This document shows, piece by piece, positions 36,101-44,174 of a DNA stretch of 64,000 nucleotides. Below the pieces are notes generated by a model that did not search any database, was not told the DNA's origin, and worked only from the letters and a program-made list of their open reading frames with translations. A program made the position numbers and the translations under genes. The DNA is taken from positions 1,302,001 to 1,366,000 of the forward strand of contig OZ251530.1 of assembly GCA_965243095.1 (NCBI GenBank). Reading direction: 5' to 3'. Source of the DNA: VXYL01 sp965243095 (lineage in GTDB: Bacteria > Pseudomonadota > Gammaproteobacteria > Pseudomonadales > Azotimanducaceae). The first letter of the stretch is position 1; the number at the start of each line of letters is the position of its first letter.

Positions 36101-36621
36101 TCCGCCGCCGCCCGCACCACGCGCATGCCGCGTCCGCCACCGCCGCCGACAGCTTTGAACAACATCGCCGAACCTTCCGGCAGCGACGCGAAAAACCGCT
36201 CCGCCGCGGCGACGTCCACGGGTTCGGACAAGCCCGCCGGCACCGGCACGTCGTGCTCTTCGGCCAAGCGGCGGGCGCGGGTCTTGTCGCCGAACAACGC
36301 CAGCGCTTCCGGCGGCGGGCCGACGAACGCGATGCCCGCGTTCGTGCAACGTCGTGCGAATTCGGCGTTTTCGCTGAGGAAACCGTAGCCCGGATGCAAC
36401 GCGTCGCAGCCGCTCGCCTGCGCGGCCGCCACGATCGCGTCCATATCCAAGTACGCACGGGCGCCAACGCCTGGCAACGCCACCGCCTCGTCCGCTTGGC
36501 GAACGTGCAGGGAACGGGCGTCGTCTTCCGAGTGAACGGCCACCGCGGGGATGTCGAGTTCCGCCGCGGCGCGGGCGATGCGGATGGCGATCTCGCCGCG
36601 ATTGGCGATGAGCAGCTTCAT
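33175..36621 (-). CDS. Single-chain biotin-dependent acyl-CoA carboxylase
   Basis: 1148 residues holding all three parts of the enzyme. Biotin carboxylase occupies about 1-450 (MKLLIANRGEIAIRIARAAA, GGGGGRGMR, EANARLQVEHTITEE). The biotin carrier domain follows with the biotinyl Lys551 in EAMKMEHE. A carboxyltransferase spans about 620-1148 (YDYTVLAGTQGAINH, GGPALIEGG, LCDTPGMMVG). This matches the single-polypeptide long-chain or acetyl/propionyl-CoA carboxylases known from actinobacteria and proteobacteria. A Gly/Pro/Ala-rich insert sits in the carboxyltransferase near 34300-34400. ATG 36621 overlaps the stop of the peptidase gene (ATGA). Makes a malonyl- or alkylmalonyl-CoA; chain length unknown. 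Confidence 0.92.
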   Translation of the reverse strand: MKLLIANRGEIAIRIARAAAELDIPAVAVHSEDDARSLHVRQADEAVALPGVGARAYLDMDAIVAAAQASGCDALHPGYGFLSENAEFARRCTNAGIAFVGPPPEALALFGDKTRARRLAEEHDVPVPAGLSEPVDVAAAERFFASLPEGSAMLFKAVGGGGGRGMRVVRAAAEVADVYARARSEAEAAFGVGDVYVEQFLADARHVEVQVAADDAGEVLSFGDRDCTIQRRHQKLIEVAPAPALSPAVREALAAAALRLARAAGYRSLGTFEFLVSGAPGEQRFHFLEANARLQVEHTITEEVTGVDLVGLQLRLAQGETFAALGFAVAPAVRGHAVQARVNMETMTESGETLPAGGVLAAFDPPTGPGIRTDTFGYAGYATSPHFDSLLAKVIVRSDLSFAAAVRKAERALADFRIEGVATNIPFLRATMRRALASPVVHTRFVDEHMAALAADAAQHEPAQRYFPSTLATATPETGQAGATLLSDDPLAVLEHGKSAPSPAAQPAPAAAPEGQVAVVAPMQGTVVSIEVEAGQEVAANALLLVMEAMKMEHEIRAPASGALRQLNVAKGDTVWAGHALAFIEEREVHTSGDAGAETVDLDHIRPDLAEVRQRHDATLDAARPDAVAKRRNTNQRTARENIADLCDAGSFVEHGQLVLTPGTGLPLEETIAKFPTDGMVTGIGGVNGHLFGGERARCVVMAYDYTVLAGTQGAINHPKTDRMLELAEKWHVPMVLFAEGGGGRAGTGGRRQGPPPKPAPRSADAPTPPARFDAPSRPLDTPTFASMGRLSGLVPMVGITSRYCFAGNASLLGCCDVIIATRNANIGMGGPALIEGGNLGVFRPEEIGPLDVQTANGVVDVAVEDEAEAVAVAKQYLSYFQGRLAEWECADQRQLRNIVPENRLRVYQVRDVVHTLADTGSVLELRPKFGLGMVTAFIRIEGRPVGVVANNPQHLSGAIDSDGSDKAARFLQLCDAFDIPVLVLCDTPGMMVGPEVEKTALVRHCSRLFVTGANLTVPHVTIVLRKAYGLGAQAMAGGSFKEPFAAVAWPTGEFGGMGLEGQVKLGFRNELAAIEDTDERVARYNALVAAAYERGKALNAGMSFAVDDVIDPADSRRWVTAAFDAAGPAATPGLRRGEKKRRNVDTW

Positions 36622-38678
36622 GGCTGCGCGTCGAGCAGGTGGCGCTTGAGGAACAGCGCGGTCACCGCCGTCAGGTAGTCGCGGTTGGGCTTCTTGCGGA
36701 AGCCGTGGCCCTCGTCTTTGGCCAGCACGTACCAAGCGGGCACGCCGTGTACCTCCAATGCGTTGATGAGCTGCTCGGACTCGCTGGCCGGCACGCGCGG
36801 ATCGTTCAGCCCTTGGGCGACGAGCAGCGGCGAGGTGATCTCGTCGGCGCGGGTGAGCGGGGAGATGGACTCCAGGAATACGCGCATGGCGGGGTCGCGC
36901 TCGTCGCCGTACTCGGCGCGGCGCAGATCTTGGCGATAGGGTTGGGTGTTGGTGAGGAACGTCACGAAGTTGCTGATGCCCACGCGGTCCACGCCGGCCA
37001 CCAGCCGGTCGCCGAAATGCACCAGCGAGGCGAGCACCATGTAGCCGCCGTAGGAGCCGCCCGAAACGGCCACCCGGCTGGCGTCCAAATCGGGCGTTTG
37101 CGCGATCCAATCGAGCAGGGCGCCGATGTCGCGCACGGAATCCTCGCGTTTGCGCCCGTTGTCCAGGGTGAGATAGGTCTTGCCGTAGCCCCGGGAGCCG
37201 CGCACGTTCGGCGCGATCACCGCCACGCCCAGATTGTTGACTTGGAACTGCGTGGTGGGCGAGAACCCCGGCCGCGCCTGGCCTTCCGGCCCGCCGTGGA
37301 TCGCCACCACCACCGGGTGCGGGCCGGGCGTGCGCGGGCGGTACACGAACGCCGGTATGGAAAGGCCGTCGAACGATGGATAGCGCACCAATTCCGGCGC
37401 CACCAAGGCGTCGCGCGGCAAGTCGCCGAGTTCCGAGCGCGTCCAGCGGGTGAGCACGCGGGTGTTGAAGTCGATGCTGAACACGTCCGACGGGGTGGTC
37501 GCCGAACGCATGGTGAAGGCGAGGCGGTCGCCGTCCGGGTGGAAGCGCAGGCCGGAGACGATGCCGGCGGGCAACTCGGGCAAGGCGATGAACGCGCCGG
37601 TGTCCAAGCGCATCGCCACCAGCCGGCTCATGCCCTCCTCGTTCACGGTGAACGCCAAGCGCCCGCCGTCGCGGGAGATGGCCATGCCCTCCACATCCCA
37701 CGGCGTTTCCTCGGTGAGCGCTGTCAACGCGCCGGTGGCGCGTTCCAGCCGGTAGAGGCGGCGGAACTCGCCAAGGTGATCAGAGGTGAAGTACACGGTG
37801 CCGTTGCCGCCGTAGCGGGCCCGGCCGATGGCGGCTTTGACATCCGGCAGCAGCCGCTCGCGCTCGCCACTGTGCAAGTCGAGCTCGTACAGCTCGGATT
37901 CGTTCACGGAGATGTAGCGCGAGATCAACATCCGCGCCTCGTCCGCCGCCCAATCGTCCACGGTCCAGCCAACGCCCGCGCCCTGTTGCAAGACCCTTCG
38001 CTCGCCGTCCAAGCTCAGCGTGTGCAAATCCCAATCCGCGCCGTTGCGCTCGGTGGTGGAATAGGCGAGCAACCGGCCGCTCGGCGAGAAAACCGGTGCG
38101 ATGTAGCGGGATTTGCCGTCGGTCAACATTCGCGCCGGGCCGCTGCCGCCGGCGCCTTGGCGCGGTTGCCAGAACAGCTGGTAGAACTCGCTGCCACCGA
38201 CATCCTTCAAGAACACGAAGCCCTCGGCTTGGCGAACCGGCGGCACCCGCGCCCCGCCAACGGGCTCGTCGTGGAAGGTGAGTTGGCGGCGCGCGCCCAG
38301 CGGCTCTGCCACATGGTGCAGTTGCACGGTGTCGCCAAACCGCGTCGAGATGAGCAACCCGTCGCCCAGCCAGTCCTGCAGCGCGGCGGAGCGGGTGTTC
38401 TGATAACGGGCGAGCTCCCGCAGCAAATCCGCCGGCAGCGCCGGAATGCCCTTGGTTACCAAGTTCCCGCGGCTTTGTGCCGCGCCCTGCCCGGCATCGC
38501 TCTCCGCCAAAGGCGCCGCCGGCGCGACCGACGGCTTCCCGGTCTCCACCGTCGGACACCCCCCGGCAAGGAGCATCAAGGGAAGCAGCAGCACCCGCCA
38601 CGTTGGGCGGCGGTCATGCAGTGCCCGTTCACGTTGCGTACGGGTGTTGCGGGCGATCTTGGCGAGGAAGAGGGACAT
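36618..38678 (-). CDS. S9-family serine peptidase lipoprotein (prolyl oligopeptidase type)
   Basis: 686 residues. A signal with lipobox LLAGGC, then an N-terminal beta-propeller (YIAPVFSPSGRLLAYSTTER, GMAISRDGGRLAFTVNEEG) and a C-terminal alpha/beta hydrolase domain. Triad: Ser542 in GGSYGGY, Asp626 in GLNDPRVP, His658 in DEGHGF. It should cleave short peptides at the cell envelope. Its stop overlaps the start of the carboxylase gene, an odd pairing with no obvious common pathway. Confidence 0.9.
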   Translation of the reverse strand: MSLFLAKIARNTRTQRERALHDRRPTWRVLLLPLMLLAGGCPTVETGKPSVAPAAPLAESDAGQGAAQSRGNLVTKGIPALPADLLRELARYQNTRSAALQDWLGDGLLISTRFGDTVQLHHVAEPLGARRQLTFHDEPVGGARVPPVRQAEGFVFLKDVGGSEFYQLFWQPRQGAGGSGPARMLTDGKSRYIAPVFSPSGRLLAYSTTERNGADWDLHTLSLDGERRVLQQGAGVGWTVDDWAADEARMLISRYISVNESELYELDLHSGERERLLPDVKAAIGRARYGGNGTVYFTSDHLGEFRRLYRLERATGALTALTEETPWDVEGMAISRDGGRLAFTVNEEGMSRLVAMRLDTGAFIALPELPAGIVSGLRFHPDGDRLAFTMRSATTPSDVFSIDFNTRVLTRWTRSELGDLPRDALVAPELVRYPSFDGLSIPAFVYRPRTPGPHPVVVAIHGGPEGQARPGFSPTTQFQVNNLGVAVIAPNVRGSRGYGKTYLTLDNGRKREDSVRDIGALLDWIAQTPDLDASRVAVSGGSYGGYMVLASLVHFGDRLVAGVDRVGISNFVTFLTNTQPYRQDLRRAEYGDERDPAMRVFLESISPLTRADEITSPLLVAQGLNDPRVPASESEQLINALEVHGVPAWYVLAKDEGHGFRKKPNRDYLTAVTALFLKRHLLDAQP

Positions 38679-38764
38679 CGGTGATGTTGGCCAACGGCGT
38701 CGATCCGCTCATTTTAGCTCCCGCTGAACATCCGCCATGCTTGGCGTAAGCGTTTGCCGATCGG

Positions 38765-40804
38765 CTAGTCAGTGTGCAGGTCGCCGAGGGCTTCCTTGAG
38801 CGGCTGCAGGTGGGGCTCGAAGCGGCGCCACTGGTGCAAACCGTCGCGGTTGATGGGGCGTCGCACCTGCTCGGCGCTGGGGGTGCGGATGGAGCGCGGC
38901 GTCTCCCAATAGCGCAGGCAGGCGGACTCGAAGGGCAGTTCCAGAAAGTCGAGGAGGCGCCGCACCTGCCCCTCCAAATCCTCCACCACCTGTTCGTATT
39001 GCACCCGCAGGACGCGCCCGGGCGGCAGCGCCTCCTGCCAATGATCCATCAGCGCCACATAGTCGCGGTAGTAGCTGCCGAGATCGGCCAAGCCGTAGCT
39101 GAACTCCTGGCCGCTGGCGAACAACTGCTTGAAGTTGCTGAAGCAGCAGGCCAGCGGGTGGCGGCGGGCGTCGATGATCTTGGCGTTCGGCAGGATCAGG
39201 TGGATGAGCCCGAGGTGGCGGAAGTTGTTGGGCATCTTGTCCACGAACTGAGGTGCGCCTTGGCGGTGCAGGCGCGTCTCTTGCAGATAGCGTTCGCCGA
39301 GGCGCAAGCGTGCGGCGGCGTCCAAATCGCGCAGCGTGGCCGGATAGCGTGGCGGTTCGCCCGGCTCGCCGTCGCCGCGGCGTTGGGCATCTCGATGGCC
39401 GCGGCCGTCGAGCTCGGCGGCATACGCGCCGATGTGGTGCAGTTCCAGCGTGCCGTCCACCGCCGAATGGGAAGCGAGTATCTGCTCGATCAGCGTCGAG
39501 CCGGAACGCGGCAGGCCCACCACGAAGATGGCATCCGTGGCCGTGCATCCGCCGCCGGCGCGGGCGCGGAAGAAAGCCCGGTCGCACACCTCCTGTTGCG
39601 CCCGCAAACGCCGCGCCATGCGCTTCGCGTCATAGCCGAGTTGCCGCCGTTTGACGGCGTTGCCACGCTCGTAGCAAGCGAAGGAACGCGGATAGTCGAC
39701 CGCGTCCTCGAACGCCTTGCCCAGCGCGAACAGCAGATGGATGCGATCCTCGGTGGCCGTTCCCGGCGCTTCGGCAAGGGCGGCCAAACGCTCCCGCTCG
39801 CCGGCGTCAAAGCGGTACACCTTCAAGTTGGCGAGGCTCCACCAAGCATCGCCGTAGTCCGGACGCAGCCGCGCCGCTTGCCGATACGCGGCGATGGCAT
39901 CGTCCAACCGGCCGGCCGTCTTCAAGGCGTGGCCGCGGGTCAAATGCACTCGCTCGTCGCGCTCCAGGCGGGAACCCCCGGGTGCGCCGAGCACCTCGTC
40001 GTACACCTTCAGCGCGCCGTCGTAGTCGCCGGCGGCCATCGCCTGGTTGGCGCAGATCAGCCGACTGGCCGGATTTGCCGGATCCCGCGCCAGCAGCCGT
40101 CGCGCCCAAGTCAACGACTCGCCGAATTTCTGGCGCTTGTGCAGCACGTCGATGTAGTCCACCAGCGCCCCGCGGTCGTCCGGCGCGAACGCGACCGCGC
40201 TCTCCAGCAGGAACTCGGCGTCGTCCAGCGCGCCGCGCTGCACACCGATGGTGGCCAGCAGGCGCATGGCCGGCACATGTTTGGGATGGCGCGTCAAGAA
40301 CGCCCGGCACAACCGCTCCGCCTGCCAAGCCCGGCCGCTGTTGTTGAGGCCGCGCGCCTGCAGCAGCGGCGCCGGCAACGCGGACAGATAACGCACCCAA
40401 GCGCCCGCTTCCCGGCGCAGCGCCGCCGTGCCGAGCGCCGCCACACCGCGCCAACTCGCCAACAAGGCATCGTCGCGGCGCACCGCCTCGCGGTAGGCGG
40501 CGAGCGCCGCTTGACCGTCGCCGAGCGCCTTCGCCAAATGGCCGCGCTCCTGCCAAAGCCGGGCGAAGTCCGGGGCCATACGCTCCAGTTCGTCCAGCGC
40601 CCGCCGCGCCGCGGCGAACTCGCCGAGATGCCGCCGGCACACCGCCAAACGGTACAGCGCCTGCGGAATGTGCGGAACGCCCTTGCCTGTGGCATCGCCA
40701 TCGAACAGCCGTTGCGCGGCCTCGGCCGCGGCGGCAAACCGACCGGCGCGCATTTGCTCGTCGATGGTCGCCAAGCCGGCGCCGTCTCGGTCTGCCAAGT
40801 CCAT
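38765..40804 (-). CDS. TPR-repeat sulfotransferase
   Basis: 679 residues. The N-terminal half is a run of TPR-like helix pairs (AALAAYREAVRRDDALL, GRLDDAIAAYRQAARLRPD). The C-terminal half is a sulfotransferase with the PAPS 5'-phosphosulfate loop GLPRSGSTLIEQ near residue 429 and the 3'-phosphate region PNAKIIDARRHPLACCFS. ATG 40804 has AGGG ahead; the ATG at 40867 would overlap the divergent receptor start. It transfers sulfate from PAPS to a protein or glycan; target unknown. It is divergent from the TonB receptor at 40866, 61 bases away. Confidence 0.88.
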   Translation of the reverse strand: MDLADRDGAGLATIDEQMRAGRFAAAAEAAQRLFDGDATGKGVPHIPQALYRLAVCRRHLGEFAAARRALDELERMAPDFARLWQERGHLAKALGDGQAALAAYREAVRRDDALLASWRGVAALGTAALRREAGAWVRYLSALPAPLLQARGLNNSGRAWQAERLCRAFLTRHPKHVPAMRLLATIGVQRGALDDAEFLLESAVAFAPDDRGALVDYIDVLHKRQKFGESLTWARRLLARDPANPASRLICANQAMAAGDYDGALKVYDEVLGAPGGSRLERDERVHLTRGHALKTAGRLDDAIAAYRQAARLRPDYGDAWWSLANLKVYRFDAGERERLAALAEAPGTATEDRIHLLFALGKAFEDAVDYPRSFACYERGNAVKRRQLGYDAKRMARRLRAQQEVCDRAFFRARAGGGCTATDAIFVVGLPRSGSTLIEQILASHSAVDGTLELHHIGAYAAELDGRGHRDAQRRGDGEPGEPPRYPATLRDLDAAARLRLGERYLQETRLHRQGAPQFVDKMPNNFRHLGLIHLILPNAKIIDARRHPLACCFSNFKQLFASGQEFSYGLADLGSYYRDYVALMDHWQEALPPGRVLRVQYEQVVEDLEGQVRRLLDFLELPFESACLRYWETPRSIRTPSAEQVRRPINRDGLHQWRRFEPHLQPLKEALGDLHTD

Positions 40805-40865
40805 GCGTACCCTGCCCGGCGCGGCTTTGCGGAGGTTGGAGCGCCGTAAGGTAACATTCGCCGCC

Positions 40866-43800
40866 ATGTTCGAGTCCGCTAAGGATCATCTCGTGCCACA
40901 CGCCGACCGCCGCCGCAAACGCCTTTCCGCCGTTTCCCTGCGCCCGCTCGCCATCGCCGCCTTCGTCTTGGCAAGCGCACCCGCCAGCCACGCGCAGGAG
41001 GAAGAGGAGGAATCGGCGGAGCGCTGGGTGGAAGTGGTGGTCAGCGCGCAGCGGGTGCCGGAGCCGGCGCAGGAAGTGCCCATCGCGGTCACCGCGATGA
41101 CCGGCGAGATGCTGCGCGACAGCCAGATCATCGGCGCCGGGGATCTGCAGTTCGGCGCCGGCAACGTGTCCTTCACGGCAACCAACTTCGGCGATGCCAG
41201 CTTCTCCATTCGCGGCATCGGCAAGCTGGTGGTGGGCACCGGCAGCGAATCCGGCGTGTCCTTCCACCTGAACGAAATACCCCTGACGGCGAACCTGAAC
41301 ACGCTGGAGTTCTTCGACGTGCGGCAGGTGGAGATCATGCGCGGGCCGCAGGGCACGCTGTTCGGCCGCAACGCCACCGGCGGCGCCATCAACGTGGTCA
41401 CCAATCTGCCCGAGCTGGAGCAGTGGGAAGGCCATGTGGATTTGCAGTACGGCTCCTACCGGCATCGGCGCAGCCAAGCCGCCATCAACATACCGCTGGG
41501 GCGGCGCATGGCGGCGCGGGTGGCCGGCTTCCAGCTGCGCCGCGACGGTTACGTGAAGAACCTCGCCTTCGGGCAAACCGACGCCGCCGGCAACACCCTG
41601 CCGGGCATCGACGAGGACATCGACGGCCGCGACGTGCTGGCCGGGCGCGTCAGCTGGGCGTGGGAGATCACCGGCCGCGCCCGGCTGTGGGCCATGTACG
41701 GCGTGCTGCGCGAAGACGACGACCGGGTGCGCATCAGCAATCAGGTGTGCAAGCGCAATCCGCTGCCCACCTCGGGCTGCCTGCCGGACGAGTTCGCGTT
41801 CGAGACGCCGCACCTGAGCGCCACCGTCATGGGCATCTTCGCCGGCGCCGCCGGCGCGTTGCCGCTGGGCGCGGACGGCAGCGACCCGGCGCTGTACGAT
41901 TTCCCCCGCCCGCGCATCACCGGCTTCCGGCAGATGCACACGGATTTGGAGCCGCGCTTCCGCGACGACGAGGACGTGTTCGCCTTCGGCTTCACCTACG
42001 AGTTCGACACCCTCACCGCCACTCTACTCGGCAGCCATCGCGAAGCCACCGAGAGCTACGCCCAGGACTACGGCATGGACGTGGGCGCGCGTTTCCTGCC
42101 CACGGCCTTCAATCCCAGCGGCGCCTGGCCGGTGTCCGCCCCGGGCGGCGACGCGCCCGGCGTGGATTGGCTCGGCGGCCGCTGCGGCGTGCAGGAAGGC
42201 GCCACCGGGGCCTTGGGCGGCTGCGCCCTGCCGGTGAATGACAGCCGCGTGTTCGTGTACGACCAGCCGGCCACGGAAGAGGAGTATTGGACGCTCGAAG
42301 GCAAGGTCAGCTCCGCCTTCAACGGCCCGTTCAACTTCCTGTTCGGCGTCAGCCGGCACGAGAACAAGGAGATCGGCGGCTTCCAAGTGTTCGGCAACGG
42401 CCTGGATCTGGTGGCGCGCTACGGCGTACCGCGCCTCGGCCTGCCGCCTTTGTACCCGGGCTACTTCTACACCGCCAACGATCCCACCGCCGGCGACCTG
42501 CAGGAGAGCTTGGCAGTGTTCGGCGAGATCTACTTCGACATGACCGATCGGCTGCGCTTCACCGCCGGCTTGCGCCACAACCGCGAGGACAAGTCGATCA
42601 GCGACACCAGCGTGCTGTTCAACGCCGCGGACGCCAACGCCGCCCTGGGCGGTTTGCTCGGCGACCGCGTGTGGATCCGCCAATCGCTGTTCAGCGAGAT
42701 GGCCGCCATCGCCGGCGGCTCGGCAATGGCCCTGAGCGGCGCATCGCAGCGGCTGCTGCAGTTCTGGGACGCCACCGGCAGCTACCAACAGCACGGCCCG
42801 ACGGCGATAGCGCTTCTGGCCGCCGTGGGCGCCGCGCAAACCATCGGCGCGCAAGTGGCCGCTGGGGCGCTGCCGGTGGGCGCGGTGCCCACGGTCATCG
42901 CCGGTTTGCCGTTGCCGGCGGTGTTCCAGCAAACGGTGGCGGTGCTGCTTTCGCAGCAGCCGGCGCTGATCGCCGCGGATGCCGGTTTAGCCGCCGGCAG
43001 CGCCGCGTTTCGCGGCATCGCCGCGGCCGTGCCGCCGGTGCCGGGTTTCCGCGAAACCCGCTTCGTCACCGGCAGCCCGGATTCGGCCAGTTGGCAGGCG
43101 CCGAGCGGCCGCGTCGGCTTCGACCTGCAGGTCACCGAGGAAACCCTCGTGTACGCCTTCCACAGCCGCGGCTACAAGCCGGGCGGCTTCAACGAGGCGA
43201 TTCCGCCGGCGTTCCAAGACACCTCGCCGTTCATCTACGCGCCGGAGGAGGTGAGCGCCTTCGAGATCGGCGTGAAGAACGACCTGCTGCGCGGGCAACT
43301 GGTGCTGAACGCCTCCTTCTTCGTGTACGACTACCAGGGCTTGCAGGTTTCGCAAGTGCGCAACAACAGTTCCATCAACGTGAACGTGGACGCGGACGTC
43401 ACCGGCTTCGAGTTGGAAGGCGTGTGGCGGCCGGAAGCCGCGCCCGGGCTGGCGGTGGACTTCTCCTACGGCTGGCTGCGCGGGGTGGTGGCGGATTCCG
43501 AGGCGGTGGACCCGATCAACCGCACCGCCGGCAACCCCGACTACGTGCTGCTGAACAACATCGATCCGGGCTCGCTCACCGGGGTGAACTACATCGCCCG
43601 CGAGGAGCAGATCACCGCGCAACTGGTGACCGCGGCGCTGGCCGCCGGCGCGGCGCTGGACGTGCGCAACGGCTTGGCCGTCGAGTCCACCTCGTATCCG
43701 GCGAACGCCAGCGGCGTGGCCATTCCCGCGCTGTTCTCACGCGGCTTCCTGCGCGCCAACGGCGTGGAAACGCTGGACGGCATTCCCATCGACTTGGACG

Positions 43801-44165
43801 GCAAGCAACTGCCCAATTCCCCGGACCACGGCGTCAAGCTGGGGTTGGCGCACACTTGGGCGATCGGCGTCGGCGACCTGCTCACGCTGCGCTGGGACCT
43901 CTACTGGCAGAGCGGCTTCCACGCCCGCCTGTTCAACACCCGCGGCGACGCGGTGGCGAGCTGGGATCAGCACAACGCGTCGCTGCTCTACGAGAGCGCC
44001 GACGGCCGCTGGGAAACGAAGCTGTGGGTGCGCAACGTGTTCGACAGCGCCAACGTGACCGGCAAGTACCTCACCACGGACACCTCCGGCCTGTTCCGCA
44101 ACTACTTCCTCACCGAGCCGCGGGTCTTCGGCGTTTCCATCCGCTACGACTTCGGCGTTTTGTGA
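40866..44165 (+). CDS. TonB-dependent receptor with Ala-rich insertion
   Basis: 1099 residues. Signal peptide ends near ASHAQ; TonB-box-like VEVVVSAQR; plug with SIRGIG and RGPQGTLFGRNATGG; barrel end YDFGVL. An unusual low-complexity stretch of roughly 140 residues (about 42630-43060; NAADANAALGG to AAAVPPVPGF), rich in Ala and Gly, interrupts the barrel, probably as a surface loop. A second long loop lies near 43600-43760. Divergent from the sulfotransferase and convergent, nine bases apart, with the next TonB receptor. Ligand unknown. Confidence 0.9.
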   Translation: MFESAKDHLVPHADRRRKRLSAVSLRPLAIAAFVLASAPASHAQEEEEESAERWVEVVVSAQRVPEPAQEVPIAVTAMTGEMLRDSQIIGAGDLQFGAGNVSFTATNFGDASFSIRGIGKLVVGTGSESGVSFHLNEIPLTANLNTLEFFDVRQVEIMRGPQGTLFGRNATGGAINVVTNLPELEQWEGHVDLQYGSYRHRRSQAAINIPLGRRMAARVAGFQLRRDGYVKNLAFGQTDAAGNTLPGIDEDIDGRDVLAGRVSWAWEITGRARLWAMYGVLREDDDRVRISNQVCKRNPLPTSGCLPDEFAFETPHLSATVMGIFAGAAGALPLGADGSDPALYDFPRPRITGFRQMHTDLEPRFRDDEDVFAFGFTYEFDTLTATLLGSHREATESYAQDYGMDVGARFLPTAFNPSGAWPVSAPGGDAPGVDWLGGRCGVQEGATGALGGCALPVNDSRVFVYDQPATEEEYWTLEGKVSSAFNGPFNFLFGVSRHENKEIGGFQVFGNGLDLVARYGVPRLGLPPLYPGYFYTANDPTAGDLQESLAVFGEIYFDMTDRLRFTAGLRHNREDKSISDTSVLFNAADANAALGGLLGDRVWIRQSLFSEMAAIAGGSAMALSGASQRLLQFWDATGSYQQHGPTAIALLAAVGAAQTIGAQVAAGALPVGAVPTVIAGLPLPAVFQQTVAVLLSQQPALIAADAGLAAGSAAFRGIAAAVPPVPGFRETRFVTGSPDSASWQAPSGRVGFDLQVTEETLVYAFHSRGYKPGGFNEAIPPAFQDTSPFIYAPEEVSAFEIGVKNDLLRGQLVLNASFFVYDYQGLQVSQVRNNSSINVNVDADVTGFELEGVWRPEAAPGLAVDFSYGWLRGVVADSEAVDPINRTAGNPDYVLLNNIDPGSLTGVNYIAREEQITAQLVTAALAAGAALDVRNGLAVESTSYPANASGVAIPALFSRGFLRANGVETLDGIPIDLDGKQLPNSPDHGVKLGLAHTWAIGVGDLLTLRWDLYWQSGFHARLFNTRGDAVASWDQHNASLLYESADGRWETKLWVRNVFDSANVTGKYLTTDTSGLFRNYFLTEPRVFGVSIRYDFGVL

Positions 44166-44174
44166 GGCTTCGTT

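Noticed and set aside
33937..36678. 913-codon open frame on the plus strand
   Set aside because: Antisense to the acyl-CoA carboxylase; low-information Arg/His-rich product.
36639..40849. Two plus-strand open frames of nearly 700 codons
   Set aside because: Exact antisense shadows of the S9 peptidase and TPR-sulfotransferase, which have clear active-site motifs.
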